NCBI RefSeq assembly: GCF_026342435.1
Contig: NZ_JAPEMT010000004.1
Span: 248,001 to 312,000 of the forward strand
Direction: 5' to 3'
Origin: Streptomyces sp. NBC_00237
GTDB lineage: Bacteria; Actinomycetota; Actinomycetes; Streptomycetales; Streptomycetaceae
Length of the DNA: 64,000 bases
Numbering within the stretch: position 1 is the stretch's first letter; each line of letters begins with the position of its first letter. The notes beneath the pieces were generated by a model. It was given only the letters and a program-made list of their open reading frames with translations. It was not told the origin of the DNA and did no database searches. This document shows, piece after piece, positions 31,501 to 39,933 of the stretch. Both the position numbers and the translations under genes were made by a program.

Positions 31501-31677
31501 GCGCCCGATCGGCCGGGGCGGCTCCCTGGGCCGCGCCGACGGCCGGGGCCGCCGAGCCGTGATGCGTCGGGAACGGATCAGGATGCGTAGGGTGGCCAGC
31601 GGTGCTGGTGCGGTCCGGACTTCCAGCATGGTGGAAGGTGCAACACCGCGATGGGGCCCGGGAGTTCATCAGTGGGA

Positions 31678-32241
31678 ATGTCCGAGAGCGGGGATCAGGT
31701 GAGCGCGTTGGACGAAGCGAGGAGCCGGGGGCGATTCGGCCTCATCGCCGTGATGGCGGCCATACCGCTGGCCGTGGATCTGGCGACCAAGCAGATGGCC
31801 TTGGCCCACTTCTCCCCGGCAGACCCGGTGAGCACTCTCGGCGGTCTCCTGAAGTTCACCCTGATCTCCAACTCCGGTGCCGCGTTCTCCCTCGGCGAGG
31901 GCACGACGTGGTTGTTCACCGCAGCCAAAATCATCGTGATCACCGGCATGCTCTGGGTCGCGCGCCGGGTCCGCGTCCCCCTGTGGGGAGTGGTCTTCGG
32001 CCTGCTGGTCGGCGGTGCCGCGGGCAACCTCGTGGACCGCGTCTTCCGGCCGCCCTCCCCGATGCAGGGGGCGGTCATCGACTGGATCCAACTGCCCTAC
32101 TGGCCGGTCTTCAACATCGCCGACATGTCCGTGGTCTGCGGCGGGATCCTGGCCGTGGTGGCGGTATTCCGGGGAATCACTCTGGACGGTTCCCCCGTGC
32201 CCGACAAAGCCAAGAGGGAACCGAAGAGGGATTCTTCATGA
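31678..32241 (+). CDS. lspA: Lipoprotein signal peptidase (signal peptidase II)
   Basis: 187 residues, four membrane segments, with the two catalytic Asp motifs GNLVDRVFR and FNIADMSVV and the N-terminal motif DLATKQMAL. It cleaves prolipoprotein signal peptides in the membrane. Start ATG 31678 has GGGAG about 11 nt upstream; ATG 31651 lacks one. Unlike the usual ileS/lspA/rluD setting, it is coupled to a small phosphatase, so it may be a second copy. Confidence 0.9.
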   Translation: MSESGDQVSALDEARSRGRFGLIAVMAAIPLAVDLATKQMALAHFSPADPVSTLGGLLKFTLISNSGAAFSLGEGTTWLFTAAKIIVITGMLWVARRVRVPLWGVVFGLLVGGAAGNLVDRVFRPPSPMQGAVIDWIQLPYWPVFNIADMSVVCGGILAVVAVFRGITLDGSPVPDKAKREPKRDSS

Positions 32242-32693
32242 CTGAATTGTGGAACACCGGTACGCCCCAGGTCATCACCCTTCCGTCCGGGCGGCGGATT
32301 CGCGGGCGCGGGCTCAGGCACGGCGTACCGGAAGGGCAGACTCCCACCTTTGCGGTGCATTTGACGGATCACGAGCCCCCGAAGCCGCCGTGGGAGTCCC
32401 TGTGGATTCCCTGGCGGGACTTCTGGCTCCCCGCCGACCCCATGAACGCCCTGCGCACGCTTCGCGTCGCGTACGACCGTGCCGAGGACGAACGCGTGGA
32501 GATCTGCTGCGGGGGCGGCATCGGCCGGACGGGCACGGGACTCTCGGCGCTCTGCGTCTTCGAGGGCATGGACCCCAAGGAGGCCGTGAAGTGGGTGAGG
32601 AGGAACTACCACCCCCGTGCGGTGGAAGTGCGGTGGCAACGGCGCTTCATCCGCCAGGCCCACGCCGCCGGCACACCCGGCCCGGGGCAGTGA
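32238..32693 (+). CDS. Cys-based protein phosphatase-like protein
   Basis: 151 residues with the Cys-X5-Arg signature CGGGIGRTGTGLSAL (preceded by E-I-C), typical of protein tyrosine/dual-specificity phosphatases, and WIPWRDFWLPAD upstream which could hold the general acid Asp. The ATG overlaps the lspA stop by 4 nt. A soluble cytoplasmic enzyme; its substrate is unknown. Confidence 0.75.
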   Translation: MTELWNTGTPQVITLPSGRRIRGRGLRHGVPEGQTPTFAVHLTDHEPPKPPWESLWIPWRDFWLPADPMNALRTLRVAYDRAEDERVEICCGGGIGRTGTGLSALCVFEGMDPKEAVKWVRRNYHPRAVEVRWQRRFIRQAHAAGTPGPGQ

Positions 32694-32750
32694 CAGCGGC
32701 ACAGTGACAGCGGCACAGCGACCGGGGCAGTGACGGCGGAACAGTGACGG
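32684..32750. repeat. Short tandem repeat (GCAGTGACAGCG type) after phosphatase gene
   Basis: Four to five imperfect copies of a roughly 14-bp unit begin at the phosphatase stop codon. No gene lies between 32694 and 32892. Confidence 0.6.
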
Positions 32751-32892
32751 AACACCCGGCGGCCGTGTTCGACGGGCACCCCCCGCATGGGAAACTTGCG
32801 GTGTACATGGTGATGTCCTGGGGGCGGAACACGGACAGACCCGTGGCCGCCGCCCGGGACGCCCGCCGCAAGGCGGGTGATCGGGGGGTGTC

Positions 32893-33996
32893 GTGACATT
32901 TCGGCGTGCGCTGGTTCCGGGACTGCTCGGCGGGCTGTTGCTCGCGGGGCTTCTGTGGTGGGCGGGGGCGAGCACCCGCGCGCTCGGCCTGCCGGGCGCG
33001 GGGCAGTTCTTCGGCCCCGAAGGGGCGACGCAGCTACGAGGATGGCTGGCCCCCTGGTCGTACGGGCCACCGTCCTCCGCACAGTACGGCAGCCCTGTGG
33101 GCGCTCCCGGCAGCGGGCAGGCGTACGCGGGACTGCACCGCACCGGGATGCAGGTGCGGTACGTCACCCTCGTCGTCTTCTACCTGTGCGGGGCCGCGCC
33201 CCTGGTGCGGCGGCTGGCTCCGGGCGGAGCGAAGCGGTCGGCGTCCCTCCTGCTCGCGTTGTGGGGGTGGGGTCTGGTGGCCGGGACCCTCGCCGTGGTC
33301 GTCTCGGCGCCCTGGCTGGTCGCCTCGGGCGGGCACGGCGGGTTCCGCCTGCTGCCGAGGCTGTCCGGTGAGATGGCGGCCGGGCGGCAGGTTCTCGTCG
33401 TCGCCGCCCTGGTGGCCTCGGTCGGCGCCCTGGTCGCCTCGGCGGTCGTCCGGCGCGGGGGCGAGCGGCCGTCCTCGCCCGGGGTTCCGGTGCGCGCCGC
33501 CCGTCTCGCGGCCACCCTGGGGACCGCCGTGGTCGCGGTCTCCCTGGTCGTCCTCTCGTACGAGAAGGTCGCCGCCCGCATCCAGACCGGTTTCTCCGGC
33601 ATCGGGCCCTTCGAGGAACTGGGCGACCTGCTGCGGCAGTGGCTGCTGCTCGGCGGTTGGTCCGCCCCTTCCTCGTACTACCCGTTCGGCACCTGGCTGC
33701 TCCACCGCCTTCCCGACCTGCTGTTGCTGGCGGTCGTGTGGTGGGGTCTGCGGCTGCTGGCGGACCGGCTCGACCGCGTCACCGTCCCGGCGTTCGCGGT
33801 CGGCGCGGTCAGCGTGACCGTGCTGGGGCTGCTGCTCAGCCAGCTGTGCGCGACGCTGCTCGACGCCGCGCAGGTGGGCGGTTCGTTCGTCTCCTACGCG
33901 GGCAGGTTCGGCGAAGGCGTGCCCGCGGCCCTGGTGTTCGGACTCCTCGCGGGCGCCCTGAGTGCTGTCGTGGCGCGACCCCGTATCGGTATATGA
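32893..33996 (+). CDS. Polytopic membrane protein of unknown function
   Basis: 367 residues with about eight hydrophobic segments (for example LVPGLLGGLLLAGLLWWAG, VTLVVFYLCGAAPL, LLLALWGWGLVAGTLAVVV, GVPAALVFGLLAGALSAVV). A Gly/Ser/Pro-rich external-looking loop follows TM1. GTG 32893 is preceded by GGGGGG. No family recognised; no catalytic motif seen. Confidence 0.7.
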   Translation: MTFRRALVPGLLGGLLLAGLLWWAGASTRALGLPGAGQFFGPEGATQLRGWLAPWSYGPPSSAQYGSPVGAPGSGQAYAGLHRTGMQVRYVTLVVFYLCGAAPLVRRLAPGGAKRSASLLLALWGWGLVAGTLAVVVSAPWLVASGGHGGFRLLPRLSGEMAAGRQVLVVAALVASVGALVASAVVRRGGERPSSPGVPVRAARLAATLGTAVVAVSLVVLSYEKVAARIQTGFSGIGPFEELGDLLRQWLLLGGWSAPSSYYPFGTWLLHRLPDLLLLAVVWWGLRLLADRLDRVTVPAFAVGAVSVTVLGLLLSQLCATLLDAAQVGGSFVSYAGRFGEGVPAALVFGLLAGALSAVVARPRIGI

Positions 33997-34008
33997 GACG
34001 CCGTCTCA
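33994..34008. promoter_or_regulatory. 15-bp palindrome upstream of oligopeptide operon promoter
   Basis: TGAGACG-C-CGTCTCA, a perfect 7-bp inverted repeat, begins at the preceding gene's stop codon and ends 8 bp before a TTGACA box. It could be an operator of the downstream transporter operon. Confidence 0.5.
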
Positions 34009-34016
34009 GAGTGAGA

Positions 34017-34045
34017 TTGACATAAAGGTCGGGGTCGTTCATATT
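34017..34045 (+). promoter_or_regulatory. Promoter of the second ABC transporter operon
   Basis: Consensus TTGACA (34017-34022), 17-bp spacer and CATATT (34040-34045). The expected start of transcription is near 34052. Confidence 0.65.
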
Positions 34046-34052
34046 TCTCGGC

Positions 34053-34151
34053 ATGTCGCCCCGTCACGCCGCCGCCACCGATCGCGCAGCCATTGAGCTC
34101 GCGCTCATCGGTGTGACCGCGCATTGCGTGGCGGACATTCTCTGTAGCTGA
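34053..34151 (+). CDS. Candidate leaderless leader peptide upstream of the ABC operon
   Basis: 32 codons starting with the ATG at, or one base from, the predicted transcription start, so the message would be leaderless. The peptide ends LIGVTAHCVADILCS with two Cys near its end. Actinobacteria use short Cys-containing leader peptides to control sulfur and transport genes. It lies 178 nt before the binding-protein start. Its translation has not been shown; a chance ORF is possible. Confidence 0.4.
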   Translation: MSPRHAAATDRAAIELALIGVTAHCVADILCS

Positions 34152-34328
34152 CGTCTGCCCTGGTGCGCGTCGGACATCGCTTTTCCTTCACCGAATGTGC
34201 CGCGCCCGGGCGTTTGCATTTCCTCTGCATTCCGTCCGCAGGCGCGGCATTTTCCGAGTGACTCCTTCTCGGGTTCCGTGCGCCTGCGCGTGCTTCCTTT
34301 TCTCAGAACCCCGAGAGGCCCTTCCATC

Positions 34329-36059
34329 ATGCGCAGAACCGTCATATCCCGCCGGGTGGCCGTCGTCGCCGCCAGTGTCGCGCTCGCCACCGCCGCCACC
34401 GCCTGCGCCGGTCCGCAGGGCGACGGTGCCGCCTCCGCGAGCGGCGCGGGCGGCAAGGCGGGTGCCCCGCAGAAGGGCGGCACCCTCCAGATCCTCAACC
34501 GGCAGCCGCAGACCGACTTCGACCCGGCCCGGCTCTACACCTCGGGCGGCGGCAACGTCCCGTCTCTGGTCTTCCGTACGCTCACCACCCGCAACCGGGA
34601 GAGCGGCGCCGAGGGCACCAAGGTCGTCCCCGACCTCGCCACCGACCTCGGCAAGCCCAGCAAGGACGCCACCGTGTGGACGTACACGCTGAAGGAGGGG
34701 CTGAAGTACGAGGACGGGACCGCGATCACCTCCGCCGACGTCAAGTACGGCATCGAGCGTTCCTTCGCGGCCGAACTCTCCGGCGGCGCACCGTACTTGA
34801 GGGACTGGCTGATCGGCGGCGCCGATTACGAGGGCCCGTACAAGGCCAAGAAGGGGCTCGACTCGATCGAGGTCCCGGACGCGCGGACGATCGTCTTCCA
34901 TCTGAACAAGCCGGTGGGCGAGTTCCCCTACCTGGCCACCCAGACCCAGACCACGCCGGTACCCAAGGCCCAGGACAAGGGGGCCACGTACGAGGAGCAC
35001 CCCGTCTCCTCGGGCCCGTACAAGGTCGTCAAGAACGAGAACGACGGCGAGAAGCTGCTCCTGGAGCGCAACCCGCACTGGGACGCGAAGACGGACGAGG
35101 AGCGCAAGGCGTACCCCGACAGGATCGAGGTGCGCTCCGGGCTCGACCCGGCGGTCATCAACCAGCGCCTCTCGGCGAGCGCGGGCACCGACTCGGCCGC
35201 CGTGACCACGGACAACAACCTGGGTCCCGCCGAGCTGGCCAAGGTCGCCGGGGACAAGAACCTCGCCGCCCGGGTCGGCACGGGGCACTTCGGGTACACC
35301 AACTACCTCGCGTTCAACCCCAAGGTGAAGCCCTTCGACAACCCGAAGGTGCGCCAGGCCGTCGCGTACGCCGTCGACCGTTCCTCGGTGATCAACGCGG
35401 CCGGTGGTTCCTCGCTGGCACTGCCCGCGACGACGAACCTGCCGCCGCAGAAGTCCTTCGGGCACGTGAAGTACGACCACTTCCCGGCGGGCGAGACGGG
35501 CAACGCGGAGAAGGCGAAGGAACTGCTGAAGGAGGCGGGCTTCGAGAAGGGCCTGACCGTCACCCTCACGCACTCCAACGCCAAGGACCGCGAGACCAGC
35601 CCGGAGATCGCCACCGCCCTCCAGGACGCCCTGAAGAAGGCCGGAATCACCCTGGAGCTCAAGGGACTTGAGGAGAACGACTACAACGACACCATCCACA
35701 GCGTGAAGAAGCAGCCCGGCTTCTTCCTCGCGCACTGGGGTGCCGACTGGCCGTCGGGCGGTCCGTTCCTCGCGCCGCTCTTCGACGGCCGCCAGATCGT
35801 CAAGGACGGCGCCAACTTCAACTACGCGCAGCTCGACGACCCGGCGGTCAACAAGGAGATCGACGAGATCAACAAGCTGACCGACCTGTCGGCCGCCGCC
35901 GTGCGCTGGGGCGCTCTGGACCAGAAGATCGGCGAGCAGGCGCTCACCGTGCCGCTGTTCCACCCGGTCTACAAGCGGCTGTACGGCAAGGACGTCAAGA
36001 ACATCGTGATCAGCGACTGGACCGGTGTGCTGGACGTCTCGCAGGTTGCGGTCAAGTAA
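34329..36059 (+). CDS. Lipoprotein substrate-binding protein, oligopeptide type (SBP_bac_5)
   Basis: 576 residues. The signal peptide ends in a lipobox-like A-T-A-C (TAATACAG), then a Gly/Ala linker and the family-5 binding fold (GGTLQILNRQP, YTLKEGLKYEDGTAITSADVKYGIERSF). It presents a peptide-like solute to the permeases encoded downstream. Start ATG 34329 has GAGAGG 9-14 nt upstream. The ligand cannot be predicted from sequence alone. Confidence 0.9.
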   Translation: MRRTVISRRVAVVAASVALATAATACAGPQGDGAASASGAGGKAGAPQKGGTLQILNRQPQTDFDPARLYTSGGGNVPSLVFRTLTTRNRESGAEGTKVVPDLATDLGKPSKDATVWTYTLKEGLKYEDGTAITSADVKYGIERSFAAELSGGAPYLRDWLIGGADYEGPYKAKKGLDSIEVPDARTIVFHLNKPVGEFPYLATQTQTTPVPKAQDKGATYEEHPVSSGPYKVVKNENDGEKLLLERNPHWDAKTDEERKAYPDRIEVRSGLDPAVINQRLSASAGTDSAAVTTDNNLGPAELAKVAGDKNLAARVGTGHFGYTNYLAFNPKVKPFDNPKVRQAVAYAVDRSSVINAAGGSSLALPATTNLPPQKSFGHVKYDHFPAGETGNAEKAKELLKEAGFEKGLTVTLTHSNAKDRETSPEIATALQDALKKAGITLELKGLEENDYNDTIHSVKKQPGFFLAHWGADWPSGGPFLAPLFDGRQIVKDGANFNYAQLDDPAVNKEIDEINKLTDLSAAAVRWGALDQKIGEQALTVPLFHPVYKRLYGKDVKNIVISDWTGVLDVSQVAVK

Positions 36060-36061
36060 CC

Positions 36062-37069
36062 ATGAGTGAGGCTTTGTTGGCCCAGGAGGTGGGGACGGCG
36101 CCGGCCGCCGTCCCCGCCTCGGGGGCCCGTCAGTTCTGGCGGCGGCTGCGTGCGCAGCGGGCCGCCGTCGTCGCCGCGTCCGTGGTGGCGCTCCTGGTAC
36201 TGGTGGCGCTCGCCGCGCCGCTGCTCGCCGCCCTGGAAGGGCAGGACCCGAACACCTTCCACCCCTCGCTCGTCGACTCGGCGGCCGGGGGCGTGCCGCT
36301 CGGTTCCTTCGGCGGGATCAGCGCCGAGCACTGGCTCGGCGTCGAGCCGCAGACCGGCCGCGACCTCTTCGCCCGGGTGGTGTACGGCGCCCGGGTCTCC
36401 CTCGGCGTCGCCGTCTTCGCGACCCTCCTCCAGGTCTTCATCGGCGTCGTCGTCGGCCTCGCGGCCGGGCTCGGCAACCGGGCCGTCGACCAGGTGCTCA
36501 GCCGGATCACCGACGTCAACGTGGCGATGCCGCTGATGGTGATCGCGCTCGCGCTGCTCGCCGTGGTGCCGCCGGAGTTTCCGCGTCCGGTGCTGATCGC
36601 GCTGGTCGTCGGGCTGATCAACTGGGCCGGTACGTCGAAGATCGTGCGCGCGCAGACGCTGGCGCTGAAGTCGCTGGACTACGTCTCCGCGGCCAGGCTC
36701 AGCGGCTGGGGTAAGTGGCGGATCGCGCGGCGCGAGATGCTGCCGTCGCTGGCCGCGCCCGTCATCACGTACTCCGCGCTGCTGCTGCCGCAGAACATCA
36801 CCGTCGAGGCCGCGCTGTCGTTCCTGGGCGTCGGCATCAAACCGCCGACGCCGTCGTGGGGGCAGATGCTCACCGACGCCGACGTCTGGTACCAGGCGGC
36901 GCCCTCGTACCTGCTCATCCCCGCGGCCCTGCTGTTCGTCACGGTCCTCGCGCTGACGGTGCTGGGTGAGGGCGTCCGTACGGCGCTCGACCCCCGGTCG
37001 CGGTCGCGGCTGGGGAACGTACGACGCGCATCCCTCTTCCGCCGCTCCAGCAAGGAGGGTGCCCAGTGA
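36062..37069 (+). CDS. ABC transporter permease (DppC/OppC type)
   Basis: 335 residues with about six membrane segments, the N-terminal OppC cap region, the loop HWLGVEPQTGRDLFARVVYGAR, and the EAA-type loop ARLSGWGKWRIARREMLPS. It begins 2 bp after the binding-protein stop. Gene order C before B is the reverse of most Dpp operons. Confidence 0.92.
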   Translation: MSEALLAQEVGTAPAAVPASGARQFWRRLRAQRAAVVAASVVALLVLVALAAPLLAALEGQDPNTFHPSLVDSAAGGVPLGSFGGISAEHWLGVEPQTGRDLFARVVYGARVSLGVAVFATLLQVFIGVVVGLAAGLGNRAVDQVLSRITDVNVAMPLMVIALALLAVVPPEFPRPVLIALVVGLINWAGTSKIVRAQTLALKSLDYVSAARLSGWGKWRIARREMLPSLAAPVITYSALLLPQNITVEAALSFLGVGIKPPTPSWGQMLTDADVWYQAAPSYLLIPAALLFVTVLALTVLGEGVRTALDPRSRSRLGNVRRASLFRRSSKEGAQ

Positions 37070-38055
37070 CCGGTTTCCTGCTGCGCAGGCTCGGCGGGGC
37101 GGTCTTCGTCCTGGCCGCGCTGAGCGTCTTCCTGTACCTCGTCTTCTACGTCGCTCCGGGCGACGTCGCGCAGATCGCCTGCGGTCCGCGCTGCTCGCCC
37201 GTCCAAGTGGCGCAGGTCCGGGAGCAGTTGCGCCTGGACGACCCGCTCTGGCTCCAGTACGCGCACTTCGTGCAGGGCGTCTTCGCGGGCCGCGACTACT
37301 CCTCCGGGATCGGCGTGCTGCACTGCGACGCGCCGTGCCTGGGGGTCTCGTACCAGAGCGACCAGCAGGTCACCCAGCTGATCCTGAGCAAGCTGCCCGT
37401 CACCGGCTCCCTGGTGATCGGCGCGTTCGCGCTGTGGCTGCTGCTGGGCGTCGGCACCGGGCTGCTGTCCGTTTGGCGGCGCGGCCGTCCCACGGAGCGG
37501 GTGCTGACCTGGCTCACGCTCGCCGGGACCGCGACGCCCGTCTTCGTGATCGGGCTGCTGCTGATCATCGTGTTCTGCTCGACGCTCCAGTGGCTGCCCT
37601 TCCCGACGTACGTGCCGTTCGGCGAGAACCCGGAGCAGTGGGCGTGGAACCTGCTGCTGGCCTGGGTCTCCCTGGCGGCGATCGAGTCCGCCAAGTACGC
37701 CAGGCTCACCCGGAGTTCCATGCTGGAGACGCTCGCCGAGGATCACGTGCGGACGTTCCGTGCGTACGGGGTGAGTGAGCGCGCGCTCGTCGGGCGGCAC
37801 GCCCTGCGGGGTGCGGTCGCACCCGTGATCGCGCTGAGCGCGCTCGACTTCGGGTCGATGTTCGGCGGGGCCGTGCTCACCGAGTCGCTGTTCGGACTGC
37901 CGGGCCTGGGACGGGAGTTGGTGGAGGCGGTCAAGGTCGTCGATCTGCCGGTGGTCGTCGGGATGGTCCTGGTGACGGGGTTCTTCGTGGTGCTGGCCAA
38001 TGCCGTCGCGGACCTGCTGTACGCGGTGGCCGACCGACGGGTGGTGCTCGCATGA
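37066..38055 (+). CDS. ABC transporter permease (DppB/OppB type)
   Basis: 329 residues: TM1 at FLLRRLGGAVFVLAALSVFLYLV is followed by a periplasmic domain, then five further segments. The EAA-type loop is TFRAYGVSERALVGRHALRG and the end motif is TESLFGLPGLGRELVEAVK. An unusual Cys-rich insert (IACGPRCSPV; VLHCDAPCLG) lies in the periplasmic loop. GTG start overlaps the preceding stop by 4 nt. Confidence 0.92.
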   Translation: MTGFLLRRLGGAVFVLAALSVFLYLVFYVAPGDVAQIACGPRCSPVQVAQVREQLRLDDPLWLQYAHFVQGVFAGRDYSSGIGVLHCDAPCLGVSYQSDQQVTQLILSKLPVTGSLVIGAFALWLLLGVGTGLLSVWRRGRPTERVLTWLTLAGTATPVFVIGLLLIIVFCSTLQWLPFPTYVPFGENPEQWAWNLLLAWVSLAAIESAKYARLTRSSMLETLAEDHVRTFRAYGVSERALVGRHALRGAVAPVIALSALDFGSMFGGAVLTESLFGLPGLGRELVEAVKVVDLPVVVGMVLVTGFFVVLANAVADLLYAVADRRVVLA

Positions 38056-39746
38056 GCGAGAACAGCGGGAACAGCGGGAACAACGGGAACGGCACAAACG
38101 GCACAAACGGCGCGAACAGCGCGAACTTCGTGGTGGAGGTGGAGGGGCTCTCCGTCACCTTCCCCGGTGACACCGCGGACCAGGACGTCGCCGCCGTGCG
38201 GGACCTGTCGTTCTCGCTGCCCGAAGGCGGAGCGCTCGCCCTGGTCGGCGAGTCCGGCTCGGGAAAGAGCGCCACCGCGTTCGCCCTGCTCGGGCTGCAC
38301 CGGGGCACCGACGCCCGGGTCGAGGGCTCGCTGAAGGTGGCCGGTGTGGACGTGGGCGGGGCCTCCGACGCCGAACTGCGGGCGCTGCGGGGCGCGAAGG
38401 CCGCGATGGTGTTCCAGGACCCGCTGTCGTCGCTGGATCCGTACTACGCCGTCGGCGACCAGATCGCCGAGGTGCTGCGGGTGCACCGGCGGGTGTCCCG
38501 GCGGGCGGCCCGCGCACGTGCCGTCGAGGTGCTGGACCGGGTGGGGATCGCGGACGCGGCGCGCCGGTCACGGGCACGGCCGCACGAGTTCAGCGGCGGC
38601 ATGCGGCAGCGTGCGCTGATCGCGATGGCGCTCGCCTGCGAGCCGCGACTGCTGATCGCCGACGAGCCCACCACCGCCCTCGACGTCACCGTGCAGGCCC
38701 AGATCCTGGACCTGCTGCACGGGCTGCGACGCGAGGAGGGCATGGGGCTGCTCCTGGTCACCCACGACGTGGGCGTGGCCGCGGAGAGCGTCGACGAGGT
38801 CCTCGTGATGCGCGAGGGGCGGGCGGTGGAACGCGGCCCCGTCACCGACGTGCTGGGCGCGCCCCGCCGGACGTACACCAGGACGCTTCTGGAGGCCGTG
38901 CCGCGCCTGGACGGCCCCCTCGACCGGGTGCCGGTGACCGTGGGCCACGGGGAGCCGGTGCTCGAAGCCGTCGGCCTGCACAAGGAGTTCCGGCAGGGCC
39001 GCAGGACCGTCACCGCCGTCGACGACGTGTCGCTGACCGTGCACCGGGGCGAGACCCTGGGCATCGTCGGCGAGAGCGGCAGCGGCAAGACCACGCTCGG
39101 GCGGATGCTGGTGCGCCTGCTGGAGCCCACTTCGGGCCGACTGCGTTACGGGGGTGCGGAGTTCGGCTCGAAGAGCGCGACGGGTGTGCAGATGGTGTTC
39201 CAGGATCCCGTCGCCTCCCTCAACCCGCGCCGCAGCATCGGGGAGGCCGTCGCCGACCCGCTGCGGGCGGCCGGGGAACGCGACGAGAAGGTGCTCAGGG
39301 ACCGGGTGCGGGAGCTGCTGGAGCGGGTCGGGCTCGACCCGGACCGCTACGACCGCTATCCGCACGAGTTCAGCGGCGGGCAGCGCCAGCGCGTCGGCAT
39401 CGCCCGCGCGCTCGCGCCGTCCCCGGGGCTGGTGGTGTGCGACGAGCCCGTCTCCGCGCTGGACGTCACCACGCAGGCCCAAGTGATCGCCCTGCTCGGC
39501 GAGTTGCAGCGGGACCTGGGGCTTTCGCTGGTCTTCGTCGCGCACGACCTGTCCGTCGTACGGCAGGTCAGCGACCGGATCGCGGTCATGCACCAGGGCC
39601 GGATCGTCGAGCAGGGCACCGTCGCCGAGGTCTACGGCGCGCCCACCGAGACGTACACGAAGGCGCTCCTGGCGGCCGTGCCCACACTCGACCCGGTGCT
39701 CGCTGCGGTGCGCAGGGCGGCCCGCAGGGAGCTGGTCCCGGCCTGA
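38052..39746 (+). CDS. Fused double ATPase (DppD-DppF) of the ABC importer
   Basis: 564 residues containing two complete nucleotide-binding domains: NBD1 with GESGSGKS, FSGGMRQR and LLIADEP; NBD2 with GESGSGKT, FSGGQRQR and LVVCDEP. The N-terminal 26 residues are an Asn/Gly/Ser repeat (NSGNSGNNGNGTNGTNG). The ATG overlaps the permease stop. It supplies both ATPase sites of the importer. The operon ends at the hairpin 39779-39810. Confidence 0.92.
   Translation: MSENSGNSGNNGNGTNGTNGANSANFVVEVEGLSVTFPGDTADQDVAAVRDLSFSLPEGGALALVGESGSGKSATAFALLGLHRGTDARVEGSLKVAGVDVGGASDAELRALRGAKAAMVFQDPLSSLDPYYAVGDQIAEVLRVHRRVSRRAARARAVEVLDRVGIADAARRSRARPHEFSGGMRQRALIAMALACEPRLLIADEPTTALDVTVQAQILDLLHGLRREEGMGLLLVTHDVGVAAESVDEVLVMREGRAVERGPVTDVLGAPRRTYTRTLLEAVPRLDGPLDRVPVTVGHGEPVLEAVGLHKEFRQGRRTVTAVDDVSLTVHRGETLGIVGESGSGKTTLGRMLVRLLEPTSGRLRYGGAEFGSKSATGVQMVFQDPVASLNPRRSIGEAVADPLRAAGERDEKVLRDRVRELLERVGLDPDRYDRYPHEFSGGQRQRVGIARALAPSPGLVVCDEPVSALDVTTQAQVIALLGELQRDLGLSLVFVAHDLSVVRQVSDRIAVMHQGRIVEQGTVAEVYGAPTETYTKALLAAVPTLDPVLAAVRRAARRELVPA
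38061..38126 (+). repeat. Coding repeat, Asn-Gly/Ser tract of the fused ATPase
   Basis: Direct repeats of AACAGCGGG and ACAAACGGC-type 9-mers encode the low-complexity N-terminus of the double ATPase. Confidence 0.75.
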
Positions 39747-39778
39747 TCCCGCCCCTCTCCCGGGAGGGCCGGGCCCGC

Positions 39779-39810
39779 GGTGCGTCTCCTCCCGCAGGAG
39801 GAGACGCACC
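39779..39810 (+). terminator. Terminator of the second ABC operon
   Basis: A perfect 14-bp stem (GGTGCGTCTCCTCC) with a 4-nt loop lies 33 bp after the ATPase stop. Confidence 0.85.
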
Positions 39811-39933
39811 GGGCCGACGGTCCCGGGCGGCGGGGCGGGCGGGACCGGGGTCCTCGTGCCCGGGGGCGATGTGCCGCACCGGGCCGCGTTCCTAGTGTCG
39901 GGGGCACCGACCCCCGACTGCCTACGGAGTCCC

